From an uncultured Acetatifactor sp. (GTDB lineage: Bacteria; Bacillota; Clostridia; Lachnospirales; Lachnospiraceae): DNA of 64,000 bases. Location of the stretch: assembly GCA_910578185.1 (NCBI GenBank), contig CAJTPN010000001.1:1-64000 (forward strand), in the 5' to 3' direction. Of this stretch, positions 17,647 to 26,249 are shown in pieces. The position numbers were made by a program, and so were the translations under genes. The notes under the pieces are model-generated. The model ran no database searches and had not been told where the DNA came from. It was given only the letters and a program-made list of their open reading frames with translations. Position 1 is the stretch's first letter. Every line of letters begins with the position of its first letter.

Positions 17647-18587
17647 TAAAGAAATTATTTAAAAAGGAAAAAAGGCAACAGACATCAGAGCAGGACAGAA
17701 AGACGTCGGAACAGCAGGGGGACAATCTTGCGAGTAAATGGCATTCCGTGTATACTTTTTTACTTTTATTTGAGGAGCCGGTGAAGCAACCGGAGTTCTC
17801 TGCATTTCATGAGGCCATGATGCAGCGATTTGGGGAAGTTCTGCCCATGGGCGACGAGCCCCATATGCCGGGGAAGGAGGGAGAAATATTAAGCTTTGCA
17901 CTGATGGATCACAAGGTATATTACAAAGATAAAGATCAAAATTACCCTTCCCAATTATTGTTGATCGGCCCTGGTCCATATGAACGGACAGGCTGGAATG
18001 AGATGGTTTGTTCTCAATTTTGGGCATGCATGGATAAGGAGTCTTTTTTGCCTCGTTGTAAATATGTCATGACGGCGGGAAATATGATGGCCACAGGACT
18101 GCCCATGATGGAGGAGTACGGGATAATGGCGGAATTTGCGGACCTTTTGCTGGAGCAGTATCCGGATTGCATCGGCATATATTGGCCTCACAGTCAATGT
18201 CTGACGCCCAGGGAATATTATCAGGATTCTCATTGGAATAATCCGGCATTTCATTTTCTGGACGGGGGATTAAACGTGCGCTTTTTCTCAATTCAAAATT
18301 CTGATGAGATGTTATTCGACACTTTGGGATTTACTGCCATTGGTCTGCCGGATTTGCAGTTTCATTGTAAAGGATTGGAGCCCGATGATGTGGTAGGCTT
18401 TTTGAGAAATGTGGCCGCGTATCTCTATGAGAATGGCGATGTGATTGAGAATGGCAATACTGTGGAAGGAATGCATCATGAGCGGTGGGTTTGCCGCAGG
18501 GAAGATTCCTTGGTCGGACCTCTGCGCATGGTGCTGGACATCAACCCGGGAGAATATGCGGGAGGCGGGCGAAGAGAAGGGACATAA
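17643..18587 (+). CDS. DUF4261 domain protein
   Basis: 314 residues. A short Lys/Gln-rich N-terminus of about 35 residues precedes the domain. The C-terminal pattern around LVGPLRMVLDINPGEYAGGGRR is typical of DUF4261, as are YWPHSQ and the FHFLDGGLNVRFF stretch. No catalytic motif or membrane segment is visible. Function is unknown. The start overlaps the GH2 stop by four bases, so translation is coupled to that gene. Confidence 0.8.
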   Translation: MIKKLFKKEKRQQTSEQDRKTSEQQGDNLASKWHSVYTFLLLFEEPVKQPEFSAFHEAMMQRFGEVLPMGDEPHMPGKEGEILSFALMDHKVYYKDKDQNYPSQLLLIGPGPYERTGWNEMVCSQFWACMDKESFLPRCKYVMTAGNMMATGLPMMEEYGIMAEFADLLLEQYPDCIGIYWPHSQCLTPREYYQDSHWNNPAFHFLDGGLNVRFFSIQNSDEMLFDTLGFTAIGLPDLQFHCKGLEPDDVVGFLRNVAAYLYENGDVIENGNTVEGMHHERWVCRREDSLVGPLRMVLDINPGEYAGGGRREGT

Positions 18588-18608
18588 CTGGAATAGGAGA
18601 TTACAATA

Positions 18609-19055
18609 ATGCAAATCAGATTGATGAACAGGGATGACTATGAGGAAGTGTTGGAGATGATGAAGGTATTTTACGCGTCCCCGGCAGTTCTGCACAAGGC
18701 GTCGGAAGAGATTTTGCGGCGGGATATTGAAGACTGTCTGGGGGACATGCCGTTCCTGGAAGGATACGTATTTGAGGAAAAGGGGGAATTGGCGGGGTAT
18801 GCCATGACGGCAAAGAGCTATACTACGGAATATGGCGGGATTTGCATATGGGTGGAGGATATTTACATCAAGCCCTCTTACCGGCATCAGGGGCTGGGTT
18901 CAAAGTTTTTTGGCTTTCTGGAAAAGGAATATGAGGGGAAGGCAGTTCGCTTTAAGCTGGAAGTGGAGGAGGAAAACGGCCCGGCCATTGAGGCGTATAA
19001 AAAGAACGGCTATCAGGTTTCGGCTTATCTGGAAATGACGAAAGAAACCCAGTGA
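18609..19055 (+). CDS. GNAT family N-acetyltransferase
   Basis: 148 residues, the normal size for a one-domain GNAT. The acetyl-CoA loop is visible as PSYRHQGLGSKFFGFLE, where the family consensus is R/Q-x-x-G-x-G/A, preceded by the beta-4 strand WVEDIYIKP. The C-terminal part has EAYKKNGYQVSAYLEMTK. It begins 21 bases after the DUF4261 gene with AGGAG upstream. The substrate (small molecule or protein amine) is unknown. Confidence 0.88.
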   Translation: MQIRLMNRDDYEEVLEMMKVFYASPAVLHKASEEILRRDIEDCLGDMPFLEGYVFEEKGELAGYAMTAKSYTTEYGGICIWVEDIYIKPSYRHQGLGSKFFGFLEKEYEGKAVRFKLEVEEENGPAIEAYKKNGYQVSAYLEMTKETQ

Positions 19056-19132
19056 TGTCTGTACAATACGGAAAGGGAAGAAAGAAGAGATTTTATGGCC
19101 TGCATGGATATAAGGGAAAAGGGGATAAGCCT

Positions 19133-20149
19133 ATGAAAAAAATATTGCTGATAGCCACAGGTGGCACCATTGCGTCGGGTTATACAGAGGAAGGACTTAC
19201 GCCGAAGATAGCGGCCGAAGATCTGTTGAGGTATGTGGATGAACACAGGGCGTTTTGTCAGGTAGATATCAGCCAGCCCTTTAACCTGGACAGCACTAAT
19301 GTTTTTGCAAGACATTGGCTGGAATTGGCGAAAGTAATAGAAGAGGCATATGAGGACTATGATGGTTTCGTGATTTGTCATGGTACGGATACCATGGCGT
19401 ATACGGCGGCTGCGTTATCCTATCTGGTGCAAAACAGCAAAAAGCCGATTGTGATCACCGGTTCACAGAAGCCTATCAACCTGCCGGTGACAGATGCGCG
19501 GACCAACCTGTCGGATAGTCTGCGCTTTGCATCCGATGACAGAGCCCATGGAGTGAACATTGTATTTGGTGGGAACGCCATAGCTGGAACTCGTGCGAAA
19601 AAGGAGCGTTCCAAGAGTTATAATGCTTTTTCAAGCATTAATTATCCCAATGTGGCCGCGCTTTGTGACGGAAGGTTGGTGTTTTATATTGATGACAAGG
19701 ACAGGGTGACGGAACCGGTGACGTTTTATCATGCCTTGAATGAAAAGATCCTGCTGTTGAAATTGATCCCAGGTATGGACGGCGCCGTTCTGGATCGGTT
19801 ATTTCCCTGGTATGATGCCGTAATCATAGAGGCCTTTGGGGTTGGAGGGTTACCGGAATATGGCCAGGTGCCTTTTTATACGGAAATCAGGCGTTGGACG
19901 GATGCGGGGAAGATCGTTATGATGGCCACCCAGGTGACTCATGAGGGAAGCGATATGGAAGTTTATCAGGTGGGAAAGGTTATCAAGGAAGACTTTCATC
20001 TGATGGAGGCCTATGATATGACGCTGGAGGCAACGGTAACAAAGGTGATGTGGGCGCTGGGACAGACAAAGGAAGAGGAGCGCTTTCGACGATTGTTTTA
20101 TGGTACGGTGAACCACGATATGCTGCTGCAGGACAAGGAGAGGACGTGA
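19133..20149 (+). CDS. ansA: L-asparaginase, type I (cytosolic)
   Basis: Hydrolyses asparagine to aspartate and ammonia. 338 residues, as expected for the cytosolic form, with no signal peptide. The first catalytic motif is ATGGTIASG with the nucleophilic Thr12. The second is HGTDTMAYTAAA (Thr85-Asp86). The GSQKP and TDARTNL stretches are also conserved. The frame extends to 19052, inside the end of the GNAT gene, but homologues begin MKKILLIATGG and GGGGAT sits before ATG 19133. It lies 77 bases after the GNAT gene and 12 before the response regulator. Confidence 0.9.
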   Translation: MKKILLIATGGTIASGYTEEGLTPKIAAEDLLRYVDEHRAFCQVDISQPFNLDSTNVFARHWLELAKVIEEAYEDYDGFVICHGTDTMAYTAAALSYLVQNSKKPIVITGSQKPINLPVTDARTNLSDSLRFASDDRAHGVNIVFGGNAIAGTRAKKERSKSYNAFSSINYPNVAALCDGRLVFYIDDKDRVTEPVTFYHALNEKILLLKLIPGMDGAVLDRLFPWYDAVIIEAFGVGGLPEYGQVPFYTEIRRWTDAGKIVMMATQVTHEGSDMEVYQVGKVIKEDFHLMEAYDMTLEATVTKVMWALGQTKEEERFRRLFYGTVNHDMLLQDKERT

Positions 20150-20161
20150 GAAAAGAGAACC

Positions 20162-20902
20162 ATGCGGATCACGATTTGCGATGATGAGAGAGAAGTGCGG
20201 GATATGGTTGCCGAGAAGGTGAGAAGGCTCTATCCTGAAGCGGAAGTATTTCTCTGCAAAGACGGAGGAGATCTGCTGGCTTCACAGACGGAGCCGGATA
20301 TCCTTTTACTTGATATTCAGATGCCTGAAATGGATGGTTTTGAGGCGGCAAAAAAGCTGCGGGAAAGGAATCGAAGGGTGAAACTGATCTTTCTGACGGC
20401 ACTGGAGGAGTATGTTTTTCGGGCTTTTGATGTGGGAGCTTTTCACTACCTGGTAAAGCCTGTATCGGATGAAAAATTTCAGGAAGTACTTCTTAGTGCG
20501 GTGTCTCAGTATTGGGAAGAGCAGAAGGAGGACGCGGGGCAGAAAAGGGAGAGTGTGGAGGAGCGATATTTGCTTGTTATGTCGGGCGGAGTACATGTCA
20601 GGATACGGTTAGAAGAAATCGTCTATGCGGAGGTATATAATCGGAAAATCATTCTACATAAGCTGGACGAATCCATAGAATATTACGGGAGGCTGTCGGA
20701 GCTGGAGAGGCAGGCGGGGGAGGATTTCTTTCGATCCCATAGGGCGTACCTTGTCAACTTTAGATATGTGGAAAAATATGACGCTTCTACCATTTGGCTG
20801 GAAAAGGGACAGGCATTGATGGCAAAACAGAATTATCAGGAGTTTGTGAAAAAATTCCTGAAATATAACAGCAAAGGAGGGGGCGGGGCACGGATACGAT
20901 AG
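20162..20902 (+). CDS. LytTR-type response regulator (AgrA-like)
   Basis: 246 residues. The receiver domain (1-120) has the acidic pair CDDE, phospho-acceptor Asp in LLLDIQMPEMDG (about 54), switch Thr in FLTA and Lys in LVKP. The LytTR DNA-binding domain (about 140-240) has YLLVMSGG and IVYAEVYNRKIILH, then FFRSHRAYLVN. LytTR proteins bind paired 9-bp direct repeats about two helical turns apart; such a repeat occurs at 22444-22476. The kinase gene follows. The upstream ribosome site is weak (AAGAGA), suggesting coupling to the asparaginase gene 12 bases before. Confidence 0.93.
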   Translation: MRITICDDEREVRDMVAEKVRRLYPEAEVFLCKDGGDLLASQTEPDILLLDIQMPEMDGFEAAKKLRERNRRVKLIFLTALEEYVFRAFDVGAFHYLVKPVSDEKFQEVLLSAVSQYWEEQKEDAGQKRESVEERYLLVMSGGVHVRIRLEEIVYAEVYNRKIILHKLDESIEYYGRLSELERQAGEDFFRSHRAYLVNFRYVEKYDASTIWLEKGQALMAKQNYQEFVKKFLKYNSKGGGGARIR

Positions 20903-20904
20903 AT

Positions 20905-22320
20905 TTGGATAGGTATGTCAATCTGGTGTTTTCTCTCGGAAGTGCGTTAAACCTCTGTATCACGGGTTTCCTTTTCTGGTATTTTGTAACTCCTTTTCTT
21001 TTGAAAAAGAAAGGATTGAGTGCGACAGGTGTGGTATATGCGCTTGTTATGCTGTGGCTGAAGCTGATACCCTATGAATTGGACGGCGGAGTTTGTTATG
21101 GGATCGGGACATTGGCGGCTTTCCTGGTAATGTACAGGATGGATCGAAGAAACGGGAAACAGAAGATCTTTCTTTCGTTAACGTTTTATCTGTTGAATTG
21201 GATTGCGTGGGGGATTGTTTTGGGCCCATGGGATATTCTGTATTCCGTTATCATCAGGGGGCAGAATCTGTCGGGATACCCCGGGATCCGGTTTGTTTTG
21301 TTTGTAATCATTGAAGTGCTGTTTGTGACGATGGATATAGCCGCAGAGGTATTGCTGATAAAGGTGATTCACGGAGCGTATCATTACAAAAGTGAGAATT
21401 TGACCATAAGAGAATTTATTTTGTTGTCCGCTCCGTCTTTTTCGGTGATGGCCGGGTATTGGATTATCAATTTTTATTCCAGGATCTATGAAAAAGATCT
21501 GGGACAGTATATTGAAGACAATCATTTTGAGTTTATCTGGCTCAGGGCGTTGTACATGGCGATATCGTTTGCGGCGTTGCTTGTGGTTATACTTTCCTAT
21601 CAACGGATCAAGGACGGACAGCGGAAAGAAAAAGAGGATGCGGTTTTCTCCCGTCAGATGGAAGATATGAAAAGGCATATGGAGGAGATTGAGCGGCTGT
21701 ATTTTGACATCAGGAGTTTGAAACATGATATGGCCAATCATGTGATGCTGCTGGAGCGTCTATACGGAAAAGAGGGCAGTGGAGAGGAGCAGGATGGGGG
21801 GCAGATTGAGAGAGTCAGAGGCAGGAAAGAGGCGGCGGAATATATGACAAAGCTGAAGGCCCATGTGGAAGAATCGGTACTGGAGATGAAGAGTGGCAAT
21901 CCTGTTACGGATGTAATCTTAAGAGAAAAGCGCAAGGAAGCGGAGGCGAAGGGGATTGCCTTCCGGACGGATTTTCATTATCCTCAGGACACCAATGTTG
22001 AGGCTTTTGATCTCAGCATTTTGTTGAACAATGCGATCAACAATGCCATAGAGGCGGCGCAGACATGCCGGGAGTCGTTTATTTCAGTGCAGTCTTATCG
22101 CAGAAGGAATGCATATATGATAGAAGTTTGGAACAGCTGTGACGGTGTTAGGGCTGTGGATGAGGAAAGCGGTCTGCCGTATTCCACAAAAAAAGAGCCG
22201 GGCCATGGCTTTGGGCTTGCCACTATGCGCAAGGTGGCCCAGAGGTATCACGGAGATATTGACGTCAGGCAGGATGGTGAGTCTTTTATTTTGAGTATAA
22301 TGATCATGGTATCCGGCTGA
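20905..22320 (+). CDS. GHKL-type sensor histidine kinase (AgrC-like)
   Basis: About 471 residues. Six or so membrane segments fill the first 230 residues, followed by a coiled dimerisation region with His in SLKHDMANHV and a GHKL ATPase with LLNNAINNAIEAA (N box) and PGHGFGLATM (G box). This is the architecture of quorum peptide and bacteriocin sensors. No AgrB or AgrD gene is visible. The start is unclear: TTG 20905 lacks a spaced ribosome site, whereas AGGAGGGGG at 20875-20883 lies at a normal distance before ACG 20890 in the same frame. Confidence 0.9.
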   Translation: MDRYVNLVFSLGSALNLCITGFLFWYFVTPFLLKKKGLSATGVVYALVMLWLKLIPYELDGGVCYGIGTLAAFLVMYRMDRRNGKQKIFLSLTFYLLNWIAWGIVLGPWDILYSVIIRGQNLSGYPGIRFVLFVIIEVLFVTMDIAAEVLLIKVIHGAYHYKSENLTIREFILLSAPSFSVMAGYWIINFYSRIYEKDLGQYIEDNHFEFIWLRALYMAISFAALLVVILSYQRIKDGQRKEKEDAVFSRQMEDMKRHMEEIERLYFDIRSLKHDMANHVMLLERLYGKEGSGEEQDGGQIERVRGRKEAAEYMTKLKAHVEESVLEMKSGNPVTDVILREKRKEAEAKGIAFRTDFHYPQDTNVEAFDLSILLNNAINNAIEAAQTCRESFISVQSYRRRNAYMIEVWNSCDGVRAVDEESGLPYSTKKEPGHGFGLATMRKVAQRYHGDIDVRQDGESFILSIMIMVSG

Positions 22321-22443
22321 CAAAAAAGTACATTGGGTTAATTTCTGTATTATGTATACTCCTATGTCAGTCAGATTGTTGCAGTCCTCCATTGAAAAAT
22401 CCCAGACCTCAATAGTAATCCGAGCCTCCCGCCGGAAGGAAGG

Positions 22444-22476
22444 GGTTCACGACATAAAAAGTCCGGTTCACGACAT
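22444..22476 (+). promoter_or_regulatory. Candidate LytTR operator: direct repeat with 21-bp period
   Basis: GGTTCACGACAT occurs at 22444-22455 and again at 22465-22476, exactly 21 bp apart, that is two helical turns. LytTR regulators bind this type of arrangement. A TAAAAT hexamer at 22497-22502 could be the -10 element, with the second copy reaching into the -35 region (no good -35 is present, as at activated promoters). The LytTR gene lies just upstream and the FlxA-like gene downstream. Confidence 0.5.
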
Positions 22477-22633
22477 CTGTGTGAAATTTGTTCCTGTAAA
22501 ATCCGAGATATGAGGTGTAGGTAAATAATTTTGGCATCCGTCAGGGAAACTTTTGAAAGCTTTGGGGAAGGAAAGTGTTGTGGGCGGAAGAGTTAGAGAG
22601 GACGGGGCAAGAAAAAGGAGGAGCAAGTTAAAA

Positions 22634-23446
22634 ATGACGGTAGGTGGAATCGGCGGCGTGAATGCGCCACAACCTTCAATGGGAGCAGGACAGGCAGGAG
22701 ATGCCTATGGAAAAAATTTACAGCGTCAGATTGAGGATGCACAAAAAAGACTTAAAGAGCTTTCTTCCGACGATAGACTGTCGCCGGAAGAAAAGATGGA
22801 GAAAAGGCGGGAAATCAGCCAGGAGATTGCAGATTTGAACCAGCAGCTCAGGCAGCATCAGACGGAAGTGAGAAGACAGGCTGCGGCTGCAAAACAAAAG
22901 GAAAATGCGGGTCAGGAAAAGCAGGGAGAGAATAATCGAAAGGCAAAAGGCAAGAGCGATACAGGAATGTCAAGTGCAAAAATGCAGGCGGTTATCTCCG
23001 CAGATGCGTCCGTGAAGCAGGCGGAAGTCCAGGGAAATGTAAACAACCGGCTGGAGGGTCGGGCTGGAGTATTGAAGGCTCAGATCAAGCAGGACGGGAA
23101 TTTGGGGATGAATACGGAGTTAAAGAAGGCGGAGCTTGCAGAAGTGGAAAGCAGGTCAGGCTCCGTTCTGAACGCTCAGGGAAATACGCTGGCAGACGCC
23201 AATCATAAACTGTCAGAAGGCGCCAAGGAAACGCCGGCCGAGGAAGGGGCAAACGAAGGGAGTTCTCCGGCACAGGTACGGAAAGGCCAGGAGGCCTCCG
23301 ATGTGGACAAAAACGGCCAAACTTCGGAGGACGACAGCAGCAACGAAGCTGGAAATGAAGAGAGGATTGAAGCGGGAAGCAGGCAAGATGGGGACAGAGA
23401 AAAAACATTGTTGCAGGGATATTATCCGATAGATATCAGGCTTTGA
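22634..23446 (+). CDS. FlxA-like coiled-coil protein
   Basis: 270 residues, very rich in Gln, Lys, Glu, Asn and Ala. Residues about 25-85 form a coiled coil (NLQRQIEDAQKRLKELSSDD, then EKMEKRREISQEIADLNQQL) of the FlxA-like type. The remaining two thirds looks disordered, with no membrane segment. GGAGGAGC before ATG 22634 decides the start; the frame opens at TTG 22553. No flagellar genes are near. A strong terminator follows. The candidate LytTR repeat upstream suggests it is a target of the neighbouring two-component system. Function is unknown. Confidence 0.65.
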   Translation: MTVGGIGGVNAPQPSMGAGQAGDAYGKNLQRQIEDAQKRLKELSSDDRLSPEEKMEKRREISQEIADLNQQLRQHQTEVRRQAAAAKQKENAGQEKQGENNRKAKGKSDTGMSSAKMQAVISADASVKQAEVQGNVNNRLEGRAGVLKAQIKQDGNLGMNTELKKAELAEVESRSGSVLNAQGNTLADANHKLSEGAKETPAEEGANEGSSPAQVRKGQEASDVDKNGQTSEDDSSNEAGNEERIEAGSRQDGDREKTLLQGYYPIDIRL

Positions 23447-23462
23447 GAATACATTATTTTAT

Positions 23463-23500
23463 AAAACCCCATGGCGGTTATCAATTTCCCATGGGGTTTT
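23463..23500 (+). terminator. Terminator after the FlxA-like gene
   Basis: AAAACCCCATGG (23463-23474) pairs perfectly with CCATGGGGTTTT (23489-23500). Confidence 0.85.
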
Positions 23501-23755
23501 GACATGTAAGATCTGTTATTGTTTCCTATGCTTACGGCGGTATATGCACACAAAACGGGAAGGGTATGCTTTTTCCCGGACTGTCTCGCAGGGGTAACTT
23601 TGTCATAGAGTGTCTGAAAAGAAACAGGAATCTATGGCGTAGAAAGAAAAAATATGCTATATTGTAGATGAGACCGGAAAGCGTATCTGCTGACCGGAAT
23701 CGGACATTGGATATCTGACTTGCAAAGATTCGTTCTGAGCGGTAAGGGTTTATTT
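23501..23755. other. Spacer upstream of the ABC importer
   Basis: No gene is visible. A small hairpin GGGAA/TTCCC lies near 23560-23580. A TATATT hexamer (about 23656) could be a weak second -10 element, which would give a leader of roughly 150 bases. I see no riboswitch consensus. Confidence 0.3.
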
Positions 23756-23784
23756 TTGTACCCGAATTTGTAAGTCAATATAAT
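23756..23784 (+). promoter_or_regulatory. Promoter of the ABC importer operon
   Basis: TTGTAC (23756-23761), 17 bases, TATAAT (23779-23784). Transcription would begin near 23791, which supports the start codon at 23818 over the in-frame TTG 23785. Confidence 0.65.
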
Positions 23785-23817
23785 TTGCGGCACAAAGGCT
23801 GCGGAAATGGAGAGCGT

Positions 23818-24888
23818 ATGGAAACAGAAAAAGCAGGGAGAACAGAATTCCGTAATCAGGCGGAAAGAAGGGACGAGACAGGGGAGAAGAGGTGTAGGGG
23901 CAGATGGAAAAGAGCGGTGTGGGGATTGTGTATGGTTCTGTGGGTGGCTGCGCTGTTTGGCGGCTGCGGAAAACAGGAGCAGGTAAAAATCCGTGTGGGG
24001 TCTTTGAAAGGTCCCACTTCGATGGGAATACTGTCTTTGATGGAGGAGTCGGAGCAGGGGCGGACGGAGTCCGATTATGAGTTTAATATGGCAACGGGGG
24101 CGGATGAACTGCTGCCATTGATGGTCAAAGGGGATTTGGATATTGCATTGGTGCCTGCCAATGTGGCGGCTGTGCTGTATCAGAAGACAAAAGGAGGTGT
24201 GGCGGTGATCGATATCAACACTTTGGGCGTGCTGTATATGGTCACGGGAACCTCTGAAATTACAGGTGTGACGGATCTAAAGGGGAAAACCATATATTTG
24301 ACGGGGAAAGGAACGACACCGGAGGCTTCTTTGAAATATATTCTGGAGCGCAGCGGACTGAAAGAGACGGATTATAGGCTGGAATTTAAATCCGAGGCGA
24401 CGGAAGTAGCCGCCGTGCTGGCGGAAAATCCTCAAGCGGTGGGACTGCTTCCCCAGCCTTTTGTGACGGCCGCATTGATGCAGAACCAGGCGCTGCAGGT
24501 AGTCTTGGACATGAATGTGGAATGGGAGAGGGTTCGGGAAGGTGTGGGAAATGGTATGGTAACCGGTGTGACTGTGGTGCGCAGGGAATTTTTGCAGGAA
24601 CACAAGGCGGCGGTGGACAAATTTATAGAGGAACATAAAGAGAGTACGGATTTCATAAATGCGGATGTGGATAAAGGGGCAGAGTTGGCGGTGAAAGCAG
24701 GGATTGTAGCAAAGGAGCCGGTGGCCCAAAAGGCCATTCCCCAATGCAATATTACCTGTATCACCGGCCAAGAGATGAAGGCCACGCTATCGGGGTATCT
24801 GGAGGTGCTGGCAGGGTTTCAAAAGGATTTGGTGGGCGGCAATTTGCCGGGAGAGGACTTTTATTATTTGTCTGACGGTGAGCGATGA
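23818..24888 (+). CDS. ABC importer substrate-binding lipoprotein (SsuA/ThiY-like)
   Basis: 356 residues. After an unusually long charged N-terminus of about 30 residues comes a hydrophobic stretch and lipobox ALFGGC, with the lipidated Cys at 50. The mature part has the type-2 periplasmic-binding fold of the sulfonate/nitrate/thiamine-precursor group: RVGSLKGPTSMG, then LDIALVPANVAAV and DLKGKTIYLTGKGTTPE. It delivers an unknown ligand to the fused permease-ATPase that follows, whose start overlaps this stop (ATGA). ATG 23818 has GGAG before it and lies just after the predicted transcription start. The ligand cannot be read from the sequence. Confidence 0.87.
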   Translation: METEKAGRTEFRNQAERRDETGEKRCRGRWKRAVWGLCMVLWVAALFGGCGKQEQVKIRVGSLKGPTSMGILSLMEESEQGRTESDYEFNMATGADELLPLMVKGDLDIALVPANVAAVLYQKTKGGVAVIDINTLGVLYMVTGTSEITGVTDLKGKTIYLTGKGTTPEASLKYILERSGLKETDYRLEFKSEATEVAAVLAENPQAVGLLPQPFVTAALMQNQALQVVLDMNVEWERVREGVGNGMVTGVTVVRREFLQEHKAAVDKFIEEHKESTDFINADVDKGAELAVKAGIVAKEPVAQKAIPQCNITCITGQEMKATLSGYLEVLAGFQKDLVGGNLPGEDFYYLSDGER

Positions 24889-26249
24889 TGGTAAAAAGGA
24901 ATCCATACAAAAGGTGCCTGGTAATTCTGTTTTGGCTTACAGTGTGGCATTGTACGGCGGTGATTGTAGATAATTCAATTCTGCTGGTGACTCCTGTGGA
25001 AGCGTTCAAAGCGTTTTTAGGGCTGTTGGAAAAAGGAGAATTTTATTTTACGGTGGGAAAGTCCCTGTTGCGTATCGGAGTTGGTTTTTGCACCGGAGCC
25101 AGTGCGGCGGTAATTCTGGCGGCAGGCAGCCGTCGTTTTCCGCTGCTGGAGGAGATGCTTTCTCCGGTGTTTAATCTGATTAAGGCTGTGCCTGTGGCTT
25201 CTTTTGTAGTATTGCTTCTGATTTGGTGGGGGGCTTCTTTTTTGGCGGTGGCGGTAAGCTTTCTGGTGGTGGTGCCCAATGTGTATATCAGCACCCTGGA
25301 GGGCTTGAAAAATACGGATGTAAGGTTGCTGGAAATGGCCAAAGTGTTTCGTTTTTCTTTCCGCAATCGTTTCTTTTACATTTACAGACCTGCCCTAAAG
25401 CCCTTTTTATACGGCAGTTTGAAGGTATCCCTGGGGATGTGCTGGAAATCGGGAGTGGCGGCGGAGGTGATCGGAACGCCGGACTTTTCCATCGGAGAAC
25501 GGCTGTATCTGTCCAAGATCTATCTGGATACAGGAGGTGTATTTGCCTGGACGGCAGTTGTTGTCATACTGAGTGTTTTGTTTGAAAAGCTTGTGTTAAG
25601 GCTGATAGATTGCTTCTTCTCCAGGGAGGTTTCCTGTGGACAACGCCAGGTGTCCGGCGTGTTTTTTGGGGGACGACGCCAGGATTTTGGCAGGGGCGGA
25701 GGAAATCAGGAGAAGAATGTGGAGGCTGTGAGAAAAGGATTGAAGCTGAAGGAGATTGTAAAGAGTTATCATGGCAAGGCGGTGGTGGACGGAATAAGTG
25801 CCGTTTATGAACCAGGCCAGGTCTATTACTTAACCAGCCCATCCGGCAGTGGGAAGACCACTTTGCTGCGCATACTGGCGAAGCTAACAAAACCGGACGA
25901 AGGTATCCTTGAGGTACCGGAAACCTGTAGCATGGTATTCCAGGAGGACAGGCTCTGCGAGGATTACAATGCCATAAAAAATGTGGAGCTTGTCACAAAG
26001 GACTGGGGACTTGCCCGGAAGGCGCTGCTTAACCTTCTTGAGGAGGAGGTTTTGTACAGGCCCTGCAGTGAGCTCAGCGGCGGCATGAAGCGCCGTGTGG
26101 CCATAGTGCGGGCCATGGAGTCGGAGTCGGAATATGTTTTGCTGGACGAGCCTTACACAGGGATGGATGACGAGACCCGGCGCCGCACAAAGGAATATAT
26201 TTGCAGCAGGCAGCAAGGGCGTACCCTGATCATCGCCACACATATATGA
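24885..26249 (+). CDS. ABC importer permease fused to ATP-binding domain
   Basis: One 454-residue chain holds both importer subunits. Residues about 10-245 are a BPD_transp_1 permease of the SsuC type, with the EAA-like loop around LEMAKVFRFS. A Gly/Arg/Gln linker (about 250-280) leads to an SsuB-like ATPase: Walker A SPSGSGKTT (about 320), signature ELSGGMKRR (about 397), Walker B VLLDEP (about 418) and H-loop ATH (452). The chain stops two residues after the switch His, so the usual C-terminal 40 or so residues are absent. The fusion and short end are unusual for this group. It is coupled to the lipoprotein gene by ATGA. Confidence 0.88.
   Translation: MMVKRNPYKRCLVILFWLTVWHCTAVIVDNSILLVTPVEAFKAFLGLLEKGEFYFTVGKSLLRIGVGFCTGASAAVILAAGSRRFPLLEEMLSPVFNLIKAVPVASFVVLLLIWWGASFLAVAVSFLVVVPNVYISTLEGLKNTDVRLLEMAKVFRFSFRNRFFYIYRPALKPFLYGSLKVSLGMCWKSGVAAEVIGTPDFSIGERLYLSKIYLDTGGVFAWTAVVVILSVLFEKLVLRLIDCFFSREVSCGQRQVSGVFFGGRRQDFGRGGGNQEKNVEAVRKGLKLKEIVKSYHGKAVVDGISAVYEPGQVYYLTSPSGSGKTTLLRILAKLTKPDEGILEVPETCSMVFQEDRLCEDYNAIKNVELVTKDWGLARKALLNLLEEEVLYRPCSELSGGMKRRVAIVRAMESESEYVLLDEPYTGMDDETRRRTKEYICSRQQGRTLIIATHI

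Noticed and set aside
22360..22512. Possible small peptide frame between kinase and FlxA-like gene
   Set aside because: Open for about 50 codons from ATG near 22352, but without a ribosome site; it covers the direct repeat, which is better explained as an operator.
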